From contig NW_004086087.1 in assembly GCF_000220395.1 (NCBI RefSeq), positions 1-64,000 on the forward strand: a DNA stretch of 64,000 nucleotides, in the 5' to 3' direction. Both the position numbers and the translations under genes were made by a program. The notes beneath the pieces are model-generated. The model was not told the origin of the DNA. It did not search any database and saw only the letters and a list, made by a program, of their open reading frames with translations. Position 1 is the first letter of the stretch, and each line of letters starts with the position of its first letter. The DNA is from Ichthyophthirius multifiliis (lineage: Eukaryota; Ciliophora; Oligohymenophorea; Hymenostomatida). Shown here one piece after another: positions 39,605 through 55,114 of the stretch.

Positions 39605-40174
39605 TCAACTGTTTTATTCCTCTAGTTACATAGATAACTAAGTAGTCAAATTTTATGCCAATTATTCTGCTTCAGTTAAAATAACTTCGTATGATTTTTT
39701 CTCATCTTATGGACAACTTTCTCTATTAATAATTTCCTTTAAAAATAATAAAATTAAATATACATATTTTTTATTTTAAACAATATATATATACATTTAA
39801 TAATGTAGAACATCCTTAAATATTTTAAGCTGCTATTTAATATGATGCATTTTTCAAAACAATCTGTAAATCTTTATTTAGGTTTAATTTATTTAGTTAG
39901 TGAATTATATGTTAAAGTTAGTATATTGTTATTGATTTTTTTTACTCAGACGTCAACTAAAAATATATATAAAAGTTTTTCATATAATAAATACCTAATT
40001 TTATAATTGATAATAAAGCTATTATTATTAAATATTTTGTTATTAAGCTATTTAATTCTAAAGTTATTCTTTCTATTACTATTACTAAGCCAATACATCC
40101 TAATATTATTACGCAAGAATAAGTTATTATTATTATATTTAACTTGCCTTTTTAAAAAGATATAAATTAAAATA

Positions 40175-40205
<31 letters not shown>

Positions 40206-40217
40206 TAATTTTTATAC

Positions 40218-40281
<64 letters not shown>

Positions 40282-40708
40282 TAATACTGAATTTGCTACT
40301 GTTGGTTCTCCGTGTGAAAAATAACAAGTTTGCCCGTATTTACATGCCCCAATGTCATTATATTTACATCTTATTGATTTATATGTTTATGTTTATACGG
40401 GTTGAGCTGGGGTTTATGTTAGAGTAGCTAATGAAACCAATACTGTAGGATCTTTTATGGGCTATAAATTATTTAAAAAGAAAAGGGGAATAAAGAATAT
40501 ATATTTTTAAAAAAAATTAAACAAATAAATAATTTAAAAAATCGTAAAACATCATTAGGATTTCGCAATTCTTCTTATCCGTGTGCAAAATGACATTTTG
40601 AACCAATTTAACAACTTCCAGCTTTTTTTTTTTGTCATTTTTTGAGCTTTTTTTTTTTTTACTTGTAGACCAATGTCGACATAAACTTGTTTTATATTTT
40701 TATATCAT
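39605..40708 (-). CDS. CCCH zinc-finger protein with Gln-rich tail (TTP-like)
   Basis: Start ATG 40708 (MIQKYKTSLCRHW). A 41-bp intron removes an A-rich stretch and completes finger 1: C-RHWSTTGS-C-QIGSK-C-HFA-H followed by GQEELRNPND. After a second intron comes finger 2: C-KYNDIGA-C-KYGQT-C-YFS-H with GEPTVANS. A (TA)n-rich intron (about 40160-40285) leads into a strongly Gln-rich segment (ASQIQQQQQLILAQQYQ, LAQQQQQKEQLQNQ), then a helical C-terminus (LQIVLKNASYQIAAQNIQGC; EAEQLAQNLTTQLSMQLEEQ) and TGA at 39605. The C-x8-C-x5-C-x3-H spacing is the tristetraprolin type, which binds AU-rich 3' UTRs and controls mRNA decay (known). Binding AU-rich targets in so AU-rich a transcriptome is intriguing. 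Confidence 0.87.
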
Positions 40709-43079
40709 TGCTGCGTATGTTGGTATCAATTTTTTTTTTTTTTATTAATTTAATATTATTTTGATTATTTTGATTATTTTTTATATTTTTTAAAAGTTTT
40801 TGCTTTTATTTTCCTTTTTTTATTATTTTAATTTTATATTTAATATTTTTTTTTTAATAAAATATATGTCTACATTTTTAATTAATATATAAAAATTAAA
40901 GGATTTTAATATAAAAAATTGTATTAAAGAATAAAAAAATAAATGTAAATTATAAATTTTTAAAAACATATAAAATATTATTATTAAATATAAAAATTTA
41001 ATTTTATTAATTAAAAAAAAAAATTATAATTAATTTTAATAAACATTTTAACTTATTTAAATATTAACCAATATTTTTTAGAATATCAAAATATAGTTTT
41101 TTAAAATATATGTTTGTTTTTAATAATGTATTAAAAATGATTAAATATAAAAATTCTTTTTTAAATAACTATAATATTTTTAATTACATATAGTATAAAA
41201 TTTTTATAATATAATTATACATCAAAAAAAAAATTATAAAAATAAATAATTAATTATTTTGATAAAATATATAAAATATGAATAAATTAATATAAATTTT
41301 CTTACAATTTTATAATATTAATATATTTATTTTAATTAAAAAAAAAAAATTAATGTTTATAAATAAAAATTATTTTTTATATTAAAATAAATATGTATAA
41401 TTAAAAATCTAAATAATTTATTATAAAAATAAATATTAAATACATATGTTTGAAAAATAAATATAAATTAATATACATAAATATATATATATATATATAT
41501 ATATTTTACTTTATTACATATTTATAATTTATATAAGTTTTTTTTCAAATAAATTTAAAATAAGTTTATATATTTTAAGAAATTTTCAATTATAATTAAT
41601 ATAAATTAATTATTTTAATCATAAAAATAATAATAATATAATACTATTTATTCTTAAATACCTTTCTTTCCATTTTTTATAATTAATATACCATATATAT
41701 TATTTAAATAAAAAATTATTACATAATATATCATATTCAATTAAATAAATTAAAGATTAATCATATAAAAATCTTTATTTTTTCTCCAAATTTTATTTAT
41801 TTTGATTTATTATCTGAATATTTTTTAATAACAATATACTTATTTCTTTATTATAATATTAAATTACTAAATAATTATATAAATTTTTACTTTCATTTAA
41901 AATATACATTTAATGGATAAAAAATATACTATAATACCTATAAATTTATATTTTAAATAATACATGATATAGGTAATGATAAAGTCTATATGAAAATGTT
42001 TTTAATATATAAATTCCTTCTATTTTTTCAATTATTTTCATTGTTCTACTTTTAATTGGTAGAACTACTTTCTCGGGGATATAAAATAGTTTTATTTTGG
42101 ATTAATATAATACATAATGGGATGCTTTCTTTTAATTAAACTACAATAACAAGTAAATACTTTTATTATTTTTCTTAGTTAGAAAATTGTTATGTCTTGG
42201 GCATATGTCAATTATCACCCCATTTTATGTTTCTATGGTTGATAATTTGGATTTCTTTAGAGTCGATATAGTGCTTATATTTAAAAAATAAAATGCCAAG
42301 CTTATTATCTTATATTAACTGAAATTATAAAAGAATCATGACTATATATTATAATAAGTTTTATCAATTATTTTAAGTGTTATTTATTTTATTTTTTATG
42401 TAAAAACTTATTAAATTTTGTTGTTTTAGATTTTCCGCATTTATATCTGTTTTAAATTTATTTATTTTTAGATTTTTTACAAATTCCTTTTTTTATAATA
42501 TTAAGATTTTTCAAGAAATTTTAATAATATTTTTTGTTTATTTATTTGAGAATTTTAATATATAATTTAAATTAAAATAAATTTTTAAAAGATAAAAATT
42601 TAATAGATAAAATGAGATATATTGCAATTATTTTTATATCTTTTAAGTCTTTTAAAATTTAATTTTAATATTTCTTATTTTTTTTTAGATAAATAATTAG
42701 GTTAAATAAAGTAAAATTGTTTTTGTTTAATACTTTTACAAATATAATAATAATATTTAGTTTAAATTTTTATATTAGATGATTTCTGATAATAGATTAG
42801 ATAAACAATCTATAAAAAGATGATTATTTTTTTGTAATTTAAATAATATATATATACTATATTATTTTTAATTTATATTAAAAATAAATCAATATTTAAT
42901 ATAATAAATTAATATTTAAGAAATGAAATAATTTAAATATTAATATTGACGTATTTATATTTTTATATTAATATAAAAAAATATATATAAATAAATTTTT
43001 TAATTTTTTAAAAATATATTAAATATTTTTTCAATTTTATTAAATAAAAGAATATTTATTTTATATTTAAAAAAACAAA
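40709..43079. other. Long AT-rich region with one uncertain ORF
   Basis: About 2.4 kb. It is A/T rich with a (TA)n tract at about 41479-41502. The only stretch of clearly higher complexity is 41990-42330, listed separately. Confidence 0.5.
41990..42322 (+). CDS. Possible small membrane protein or gene remnant
   Basis: ATG 41990 opens a 110-codon frame to TGA 42320-42322: MKMFLIYKFLLFFQLFSLFY, later YKIVLFWINIIHNGML and LGICQLSPHFMFLWLIIW. GC is higher than in the surrounding spacer. A 26-bp GT-AG stretch (GTAAATAC to TTCTTAG) could instead be an intron that switches to another open frame (CLGHMSIITPFYVSMVDNLD). Both readings are hydrophobic and I recognise neither. It could be a short multi-pass protein, a pseudogene fragment or chance. 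Confidence 0.25.
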
Positions 43080-44716
43080 ATGTAAAATAGTAAATATAAA
43101 GAATTATATAAAGAAATTGAAATTATAGGAAAAGGAAGTTTTGGTAAATAAATATATATTTAAATATATATATATAAAAATAAACATAAATATTTCTAGG
43201 CTCTGCAACATTAATAAAAAAAATATCTACAGATCAATTATATGTGGCCAAAAAGATAGAATTATCAAATTTATCATAAAAAGAATAACAAAAAGCAAAA
43301 CAAGAAGTAATAAATAAAATAAGTAAATATTATTTATAAAAAAGGCAGAAGTATTAAAATAACTGGAACATCCAAATATAGTTGCATATGAAGATTCGTT
43401 TATTGAAAAAGATACATTAATAATAATTATGGAATATTGTGAAGGTTAAAATTAATTATTATTTTTAAAAATAAACAAATATATAATATTATATTCATCA
43501 GAAGGCGATTTATCATACCATATTAAATTGTAAATTGTAAATAGATAAAATTTTCCAGAAAGAGATATTTTAAATTGGTTTATTTAACTCTCTTCAGCCT
43601 TAATTTACATTCATTAAAAAAAAATACTTCATAGAGACATAAAGACATAAAATATATTCCTAGCACAAAATAATACTGTTAAAATAGGGGATTTCGGTAT
43701 ATCAAGAGTACTTTAATACACATAAGAATAAGCAATGTCAGTAGTAGGAACACCGTATAAATATTTTAAAAAATAAATATATTAAAAAATAACTATATAT
43801 ATATATATATATATATTTATTTATATTTACATTTATATATTTTATTTATGTTTCTTTGTATTTTTTATATAGATATTATATGAGTCCTGAATTATGTAAA
43901 AATCAACCTTATTCTAGCAAATCTGATATATGGGCACTTGGATGTGTTATTTATTAATTATGTGCTTTGAAAGTTAAAATAATTTTTTTTTTTTTTTTTA
44001 ATAATTTATATATTAATTATTTCAGCTTCCTTTTGATGCAAATAATTTAATGGGTTTAATGTAAAAAATTATTAAAGATAAATTCTAAGAAATACCATAA
44101 TTATATTCACAAGATATGCAAAGATTAATAGAGTATTTTATATTATAAAATATTTTTTAAACATATATACTATATAATAAAATAATTTAAAATAAAGATA
44201 AATATTAACAAAAGATGAAAAGTTAAGATCTAATTTAATGGACATTTTAAATTAGTAATTTTGTAAATAAGTAATGTAAGAATTCGTCAATTTAGAAGGT
44301 AACGCTTAGACAATAGTGTATAAAAAGACGCATACCAATGAAGAAATTTAGCGAATGTTAGATAAGTTGGATGAATCAAAAGAATCATCTTGTTAATATG
44401 CTGAATCTAATGATTTTTATTTATAAAGTAAAATAAATTCTATATATTAAGGGACTCTTTAAGAAGATGATTTAGAAGAATATGATAGTGATAAAGAATA
44501 ATAGAAAGAATTAAAAAAAACAAAATAATAAATTTAATTATAAAATGTAGTTAATTAATATAAAGATTTAATTAATATGAAATTAGATAATAAATAATTA
44601 GAAAGTATTTATTTTATTATTATTTTATTTTATTTCAATTTCTTATTTTATTAGATATTTTAGAACAAAGTGTTGAATAATCTCCAATAAACATTTAACG
44701 TTAAAATAAAAATTGA
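43080..44716 (+). CDS. NEK-family protein kinase
   Basis: Start ATG 43080. An intron (43144-43199) splits the glycine loop GKGSFG from [20 protein letters not shown], which holds the catalytic Lys. Further motifs are [33 protein letters not shown], the catalytic loop [22 protein letters not shown], the NIMA-type activation end SVVGTPYYMSPE and [15 protein letters not shown]. All core catalytic residues are present. Several 50-110 bp introns break the gene, including (TA)n-rich ones near 43790-43870. The tail after the kinase domain is acidic and Gln-rich. NEK kinases act at centrioles, cilia and in mitosis, and are greatly expanded in ciliates (known). TGA is at 44714-44716. Confidence 0.9.
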
Positions 44717-44958
44717 GTTTTCATTAATCTTATTACTTATCAATTTAAAAATCTTTTTATATATTATTAGTTAGAAAAATAAATATTAACAAATGCTTAT
44801 ATAAAAATAAATAAATATTTTATATCTTATATATAAATAAATAAATATTTATTAAAAAAAAATAAGTAATTAGTTATTTTATTTATAAATTTTATAAAAT
44901 CTATTTAAAAAATAATTATTAACAATTATTTTTTTTGTTAAACAGAAAAAAAAAAAAA

Positions 44959-46811
44959 ATGTAAAGACCTCGTTAATGCACATTCGGTCCATAATAAGAA
45001 AGTATATAAATAAAATAATAATACATCCATTAAGAATAGACTAATGAAACTAAGCCATTAAATGAATTATAATAAAAAATTATCCAAACAGAAGAATCAT
45101 ATGATTCCTAATTTATTAGAAATTGTGATGAAGACATTCTTAAAATAATAAAAAAATACCAAATAAATTTTTAATAAGGAAAAGCTTTTTAATTTTAATA
45201 ATTACAATAACATTAAAATATAAAAACTTGCCAAGAATGTATAATATGCAAACAAATAATAGATTTTTTACAAATATAAGTAAATGAAATGTAAGATCGG
45301 GAAATAAATTTCAAAAAAATGAACGATTGTTTACTAGAAGCTATAAAATAATAAAAATAAGACAATAAAATAAACAGCGAATAAATCCTAAAAGAAGAAT
45401 ATTTAAAAGATTTAAAAAACCTTAAAGAAACATCCAAAAACTAACAAATATTTTCCCAAAATTTGATAAAAGATCTTCTTTTAAGAATTGAAGAAATCGA
45501 AAATGCAAAAAAATAATTAGAGTTGTAAAAATAAAAATTAATATAAGAAAATGAAATTTTTCAAAAAATATTAAATGACCTTCAATAAGCTTTAAACGAA
45601 ATAGAATTTAAAATAAAAAATAAAGAAAGAACTGAAAAAACATAAATAGAAATCTTAAATAACCAAATAATAATCCTTAATAATTAAATAGAAAAACTTT
45701 AGAATGAAAATGACTTTTTCAAAAAGAATTTTCCTTTATTAGAAAATGAAAATTAAGTTTTAAAAAAAGAAATTTCTGAAATTTCATTTTAATTATAAAA
45801 TGAACAAAATTTGAATTAATAAAATATTCATCTTTTAAATGAAAAGGAAAGAAAAATATAATATTTAATTATTAATTCAAACAATTTTAATATTCTTGAT
45901 ACCAAATATTAGGAACTTCTTTTAGCTTTCAATAAAGAATAAAGCAAAAATAAAGAACTATCTTAATAATTAACGGATATTAAAAATTCGAAAAATAATG
46001 AATTTATTAATATTTAAAACAAATACTAGTAATTATTTTAAACTTTTAATTAATAATCTAATCTTAATTTTTAACTTAAAGATGATTTCGAAAAAAAACT
46101 AGTTCAAATTATTAAAGAAATCCTCAATAAAGATAAAAAAATTCGATAATTATAATCGAAAATAACTCTAAGTAATTTAATTACACCTAATTATAATTCA
46201 TCTAAATCTATGACTACAAAAAAGAGAAGTTCTTTGACTCAGATATACGTAAATTAAAAAGAATCTTATATATTCAAATTAAAAAAAAATAGGAAAATAA
46301 TAACAGAAACATAACAACGAAAACATAAATATAAGAAAAAGAAAATATATTAAAAAGTCCATAAAATAATAGCAAAGATTAATGTCGAAAAATAAAAACG
46401 ACAATAGATTCTGGAGAAAATAAGGAAAATTAAAATTATTTATTAGAAGAAATGTATAAAAATACGTAATAAATTTTAAAGAAAAATTAAATTAAAATAA
46501 AAAATTTAAAAAATGAATTATATTAAATACTAAAATATTTTTTAATTGATAATAAAATTTATATAAATGAAAATTAAAAAGAAGAAAATAAATAAATGAA
46601 AATATTGTTAAATAATTTGTAAGAAAAGTGTATAGCATAATAAATGAATTATGTTATTAAAATAATTAACTAAATACTCTTTTAAAATATAGAAGATAAG
46701 AAAAAAACAATAAATACTTCGCCATGTAATATTTCATTAAATATTAGTCTATTTAATTGCAATTAAAACATAGAATAAACTAAACAATCTTTAATAAATT
46801 TAAATAAATGA
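44959..46811 (+). CDS. Coiled-coil protein with CxxC motif
   Basis: Start ATG 44959 (MQRPRQCTFGPQQES). Residues ~95-105 hold CQECIICKQI, then a long uninterrupted coiled coil runs to about residue 400. A basic Ser/Thr-rich stretch follows (LITPNYNSSKSMTTKKRSS) and a C-terminal helical region ends at TGA 46809-46811. The frame changes by one base at an A9 run (46281-46289), after which the reading continues as ENILKSPQNNSKDQ and DSGENKENQNYLLEEMY. One extra A there gives a single open frame of about 617 codons. Same strand as the NEK gene 240 bp upstream. A centrosomal or ciliary structural role is plausible but not shown. Confidence 0.7.
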
Positions 46812-47102
46812 ATAAATTTATATAAAAAAATAAATAAATAAAAAATGTATTTATATATAAATATATATATATATTATTTATTTATTTATTTATTTATTTT
46901 TATTCATATATATATTCATTATTACAAATAAATATATATTTTTATTTTTAAAAACATTTTATATATAAATGTTTCTATTTATAATTAATCTTATTAGATA
47001 TTTATAATTTAAAAAATCATATAATTATTATTTTTATTTGTTTAAAATTTAAATATGTATATATATATTTATTAAATATAATTAATTATTAATATCTTTT
47101 TT

Positions 47103-48591
47103 TCATATAGTTTTTTGAATTTAATTTTAAGATTCAATTTTTGATAACTGTTTAGTTAATATATTTTATTAATCATTTAGAAATTAATTTGCTTATTAAT
47201 CATATTAATTTTCTTAATTTAAAATTATATTATCAAACTTATTTTTCTCTTTATTTGATTCTATTAATTTACTTTTTTAGCTTTATATTTAAATATTTTA
47301 TTATTTTATTTTCTTTTTTAATTATTTGATATATTTTTTTTATAAAATTTCAACTTATTCATCTTATAAATTAAAAATATTATATGGATTATATAATAAG
47401 CTTATAATTTATTAATATTGTTATAATTTTTATTATTAACATTTATTAATTTATCTTTATTTTTATAATTATATTACATAACTTTATATAATATCATCTT
47501 TTTATTGAATAAATATTTTTAATTATCCTATTTTTTATTTTAATAAATTTTCCTTTTATTAATTTTCGAATTCCTTATTTTTTATTTTTTTTTAAAAAAA
47601 TATTTATAGAAATTACACTATATTATATCCCTTATATTAATTCATCTTTTTATATTATTTTTTATTAATATAATTAACTAATAGAAACTATTTTATGAAA
47701 TTATTCATTGATTAATTCATATTATAAATCTTTATTATAAATTTCTTTTTATAAATTATCTATCTCTATATATAATTTATTAATATATATAAATATTATA
47801 TAAAAAATTATTTTTGCTTACAAATTGTTTAAAAATCAATTAATTTTTATAATTTTATAATTTATAATTATTTAAAATCCATAATTTGATTTTTATAGAT
47901 TCCTTTTTCATCTTCTAATTAAAAATTATTAATTTCTGAGTCCATAAAATCTATATTGTTATTTTATTTTTCGATATTCAAATTTAAAACTTTCAATTAT
48001 TAATTTTATTAAAGGACAGTTTGTTCTAATTTTTCGATTTATTATTGTAAACATGAATTATTTTATTCTTATTATTTAGAATTATAAGATTCTTCTATAT
48101 AATTTTAAAAATATAAATGAGAATTTATGTTTTCTTTTTCAAAAATATTCTTTAAAATATTTATATATATTTAAAAAACAAAAATTATATAACATAACTT
48201 TATTCAAATTAAATATTTATTATTATAATCTAAATTTTTCATTTAATACTTTTTAATATTCTAAATATGTCTTATCTTTTTCTTAAACTGCTATTTTAAA
48301 TAAAAGTTTATATTTTTAAATTTATTGATTTATATTAAAATTATGATTAATATTTTTTTTATTATATTCTTATTAATGTTTATAGCCCAAAATGTTTTTT
48401 TCTTATGTGTTAATTTCATTTTGTAAATTTTATTAATCTTTTTTAAATTATTGAAGATATTTAATTTCCTATAAAAGGCTATTATTTTCAGATGATTATT
48501 ATTCTATGATCTATTAAGTTTAAAATAGTTAATTTTATAATTGTTTTTTTTCTAAATCATTTCTCAAATATAAAATACATAAAACAAATGA

Positions 48592-48643
<52 letters not shown>

Positions 48644-49350
48644 TATTACTATTAAATAATTTAATTTAAATCTTTTTATTATTCTTATAATTCAATTTTC
48701 ATTTTTTAAATTTATAATTAATTCTATTAATTAATTTGGACTAATTTTTCTTCTTGAAAATAATAAACCTCAATTTAATTTTCCAATATTTAATTCTGTT
48801 ATTCTTTATAATTTATTTATTTTTCTAGTTTTTCAATTTCTATTTAATTTATTATATTTTCTTAAGTTTTAAGCTAAATTTTTTCTTCTAAATCTATTTA
48901 TTGTTATCCAACTTCTTTTAATTTTTAACATTATAGGTTTGAGGCACACAAATTTTAATAAAGTTAATTCTTTTTAATTAAAAAAGAATTGATAATTAAA
49001 ATAAATATATACATTTTTTTTACCAGACTTCTATATTTATTATACCATTAATTAATTTAATATTATAAAGTATCTATATATTATTATTTTTAATCTTACT
49101 ATTATTAATTTGATTGTTTATTAGAAAATGATAATTAAGTTTATTATTATTTTTAATTATTTTGTTTTTAATATTATAATGTTTGAAAATGAATGGAACT
49201 AGATTTTTAATATTTAAAAGTATATTTATTTAATGGGCTACTTTTTTGGCTTACTATACATCCTACGTTTTTATTTTAGGGTGTCTTATATTATAAAGAG
49301 TTATGCTTAAGTTAGTTTTTGGGAGAATTAGTGTTTACGTTATATTTTTA
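47103..49350 (-). CDS. Gln-rich coiled-coil protein
   Basis: A minus-strand gene whose stop is TGA 47103-47105 (last residues LSKIESQNQIQKTI). The N-terminal part (about 49030-49350) is Ser/Gln/Lys-rich (LPKTNLSITLYNIRHPKIKT; QQAKKSSPLNKYTFKYQKSS; DQKQQYIDTLQYQINQWYNK), then an intron of about 53 bp near 48970-49025. Long coiled coil follows (LEEKIQLKTQENIINQIEIE; YFQEEKLVQINQQNQLQIQK). Several further introns, one with a (TA)n tract at 48597-48640, interrupt the middle. I could not fix the start codon; the frame is open upstream to at least 49330. The function is unknown. It is one of five coiled-coil genes in 18 kb. Confidence 0.55.
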
Positions 49351-49585
49351 TATTATATATTGCATTTTTATTAATTGGATTATTATGATTTTATATAAGA
49401 TTTTAAGTATAAAAATAAATTATAAATATTTAAATATCTATTTTTTTAGTTCAAATTGTTTATTAAAAAAAAAAAAAAAACTATTAATAATAAATTTATA
49501 TACACATGTTATTATAATATATAAACTTTAATTTTAATATTTAATATTTCTTTTTTTTGTTTTTATTTACTAATATTTTTTTTAA

Positions 49586-50287
49586 TCATTAAAATATTTA
49601 CTAATTTTATATTTTTTTCACTTCTTCTTCCAAATTTTATATATATTATTCACAATTCAATACTTTTTCACTTATTTTTGAAATTTTTTCTTCATTCATT
49701 ATTTCTTTTTGTTACTCTTCGAATTTTTAAATATACTCATCTAAATATCTATTAGATATTTCTTTTATTCTTTATACATTTTATTTCTCGATTTCCTTAG
49801 TTATTATTTTTTTAAAATAAAATAAAATAAATAAATACATTTCTATGTTCTTGATTTTCTTTATTTATTTATTCAACTAAACTACTTTTGTTTTCTTAAA
49901 CTTCTATTTTTTATTAATGATGAGTAATAACTTCCTTTTTTTATATATAAAAAATAAAATAAATATATAAAATAAAAAAAATTATTAATAAATACATCAG
50001 AATGAACATAATTATTTTTCATATATTATTCTAATTTATCAATTTAAAAATCTACACTTTACAAAGTGTCTTCTTAAAATTTTTAATATACCTTTTTTTT
50101 CATTTATTTTTTAAGGTTATTATTTATATAAAAAAACCTATTGCATTTAATCATTTTATATTTCTTTAAAAATGTCATTTTTTTTACATTCGAAAATTAT
50201 TTTTTAAATCGCATTTTATATACAATCATTTAAAATTTGACTTTTTTCTTATAAATATCCTTCTAAATTAAATAAATTTTGAGTCAT
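49586..50287 (-). CDS. Small coiled-coil protein
   Basis: Start ATG 50287 (MTQNLFNLEGYLQEKSQILN), TGA 49586-49588. The exons read DCIQNAIQKIIFECKKNDIF, then LQEDTLQSVDFQIDKLEQYM, then a 3' exon EIEKQNVQRIKEISNRYLDE and EKVLNCEQYIQNLEEEVKKI. Short introns lie near 50100-50135, 49935-50000 and 49815-49850. The total is about 190 residues, helical throughout, with no recognised domain. Same strand and closely spaced with the two neighbouring coiled-coil genes. Confidence 0.6.
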
Positions 50288-50587
50288 ATTTTTTTTTGTT
50301 TACAAAAAATTAAATATATATATATATAAATTTTAATTTTAAAAAAAAAGAGGAAAAAAATTTTCAAAATAATTTTATTATAATTTCAATTTTTAAGTAA
50401 AAATATCAGAATTCTTTGATTTTTTTCATTAAATTAGTTTAGTATTTACATTTCCAACTAAAAATTTTATTGTTGTTAATAAAATATTATATTTTATTAT
50501 TATACAAAGATAATATTTATATAAAAAAAATTAAATATTATATAGTAAATTAATTATTAATAAAAACTAATTTATAATATATAAATA

Positions 50588-51440
50588 TCATTTTTTACGT
50601 GTATTAATTTAATCGTTTCTACATTTTTAAAATAAAAAATTAAATATAATATAATATAAAATATAATAAAATAAAATAAAATAAAAATATACTTATTTTT
50701 TTTGTTATAAATATCCTTTTCTTTATTATACTTTTAAATAGTTTTAATTAACTTCTCATTTTCCTCAAGTAAAGCATTGTATTAATTGTTAAGAACTTCA
50801 TAATTGAAATTTTTACAAGAAACTAATTCAAAATTCTCTTTTTCCTTACATTCAAATTAATATTTTAATTCTTTTATTTCTTCTTCCTTTTTATCTATTT
50901 TTTCATTCAAATCTTCAATTTCCCTTTACAAATCAGCATAATTAGTATTCATTAGTTTATTGTATAATTCTTGATATTTCAAATATAATTTCTCCATATA
51001 TTAAGATAATTATTCGATTTTTAAAAGTTTTTCTTCATTTTGTCTTTCCAAAATATATATTTAATGTTTATATTAAAGTTCTTTTTCACTAATTACTAAT
51101 TTAAAAGCATCAAACTCTTATTTAACTTGAATATATTTTTAATAATCTATAGTTTCCTAGTATGTCTATTAAATTTATTTTATATTTTATGAAAATTATT
51201 CTTAAATTTATTAACGTAGTTCCTAATTTTCTTTCTATAATTATACTATAATAAGTCGTGTTTTTTAAAGTTGATTTTTTAAGTCATCTTTTTCAATTAT
51301 TAATGAATTATCTTTTTTTTATATATATTTTAAATTTGTTATTTTATTTTATTACGATATTTTTATATTGTTTCTATTTTTTATTCTAAAAAATCTAACG
51401 GATAGAATTTGTAGTTTTCTTTTTTTTTTTTTATAAACTA
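50588..51440 (-). CDS. Coiled-coil protein
   Basis: The minus strand reads ENYKFYPLDFLEQKIETIQK near 51430, then, after a one-base change at a T8 run (51313-51320 on the plus strand), a continuous coiled coil: DNSLIIEKDDLKNQLQKTRL, KQEFDAFKLVISEKELQYKH, ILERQNEEKLLKIEQL and LNEKIDKKEEEIKELKYQF. An intron near 50600-50690 leads to a short last exon ending NTRKK and TGA at 50588-50590. No ATG is found just upstream of ENYKFY; the start may be in an exon beyond the (TA)n tract, or be lost in the A-rich stretch 51420-51470. Family unknown. Confidence 0.55.
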
Positions 51441-51505
51441 AATAAATATTTTTACAAAAAAAAAAAAAAAAAGTGGGTAAAAGTCCTAAAAAAACAAAAT
51501 ATAAA

Positions 51506-51507
<2 letters not shown>

Positions 51508-51581
<74 letters not shown>
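51508..51581. repeat. (TA)n tract, longest in the window
   Basis: About 36 TA units between the 3' end of the CDPK gene and the start of the neighbouring coiled-coil gene. Other long (TA)n runs are at about 10876-10916, 36042-36081, 40175-40275, 48597-48638, 52896-52934, 53672-53727 and 63101-63136. Several of these fall inside introns. Confidence 0.8.
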
Positions 51582-51586
<5 letters not shown>

Positions 51587-51642
51587 ATTAAATACAAAAA
51601 AATAAATAAATAATACAATTTAGAATATAAATAATAATAAAA

Positions 51643-54104
<2,462 letters not shown>

Positions 54105-55114
54105 TTTATTTAATTTTTTTGTGTTATTATGATGAACTTTTAATGAAATAAATTGCAATTTTTATCAAAAAATAAGAATAAAACAATAAGTTAATTAAAA
54201 AAAAAAATTAATTTTTAATAATAAAAATATATTATTTTTTTAAAATGTAAATAACTTTTATTTCTTTTTAATTTAGAAATTTTAAAAAAAATATATATAC
54301 ATTTTAGAAATAAATAATTGTAATTGCTTATATAATTAATAAATTTATTTATTTTAATAATAAAATATAATTATTCTGATGTTTATGTTTTTTTTACTTA
54401 ATAAAAATTAATTATTCTATTATTGCAAATTATTAATGTTAATATATTTTTAACTATCTAATATACAATAAAAAATAAAAATTAATTAAATGAATTAAGA
54501 ATATTAAATTATTATTATAAAATAAATAAAATATATTTAAATATAAATTAAAATTGATTTTTATTCAAATAAGTCAAAATTTTAAATAATTTTTTTTTTC
54601 TTGTTCTTTATTTTTTTCTAATATTAATATTAATATTTTTCATTTAAATTTTCGTTATTAAGCATTTTATTAAAATTTTTTAATTTTATTAAATATATAT
54701 TAAAATTAATATATAAAAATATTTCTTTTATAAATTATATAAATCAATAAAAAAGTTAAATTATATGTAAATAATTATATATTAAATATTAATTAAAAAT
54801 AAAAATATGGAAATTAATTTTATATTTAATATTAATATTAATTAAATTAAATTTTTCGAAATTATTATATAGTTTTCTAATTCAATTTTTTTTCTAATAA
54901 TATTTATTTTATTATATTAATTATTTATTTACTTATAATTTAATTTTAAAATTTTTTATTTTAGTAATTAAAGTTTTTACACAATAAAAAAACTTATAAA
55001 TATATATGTATTTAAATAATCGTTTTATTTAAAAAGTTTATATAAATTGAACGTAGTAAATTTTATTTAATTAATAATTTTATTTATTATATTATCTTTA
55101 AAATTATTTTATTT
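54105..55114. other. AT-rich spacer
   Basis: About 1 kb between the CDPK start and the cyclin 3' end; it should include the CDPK promoter. No coding or RNA signal recognised. Confidence 0.6.

Noticed and set aside
40139-40327. 62-residue minus-strand ORF rich in Ile-Tyr
   Set aside because: It is a translation of a (TA)n intron between the second CCCH finger and the Gln-rich exon.
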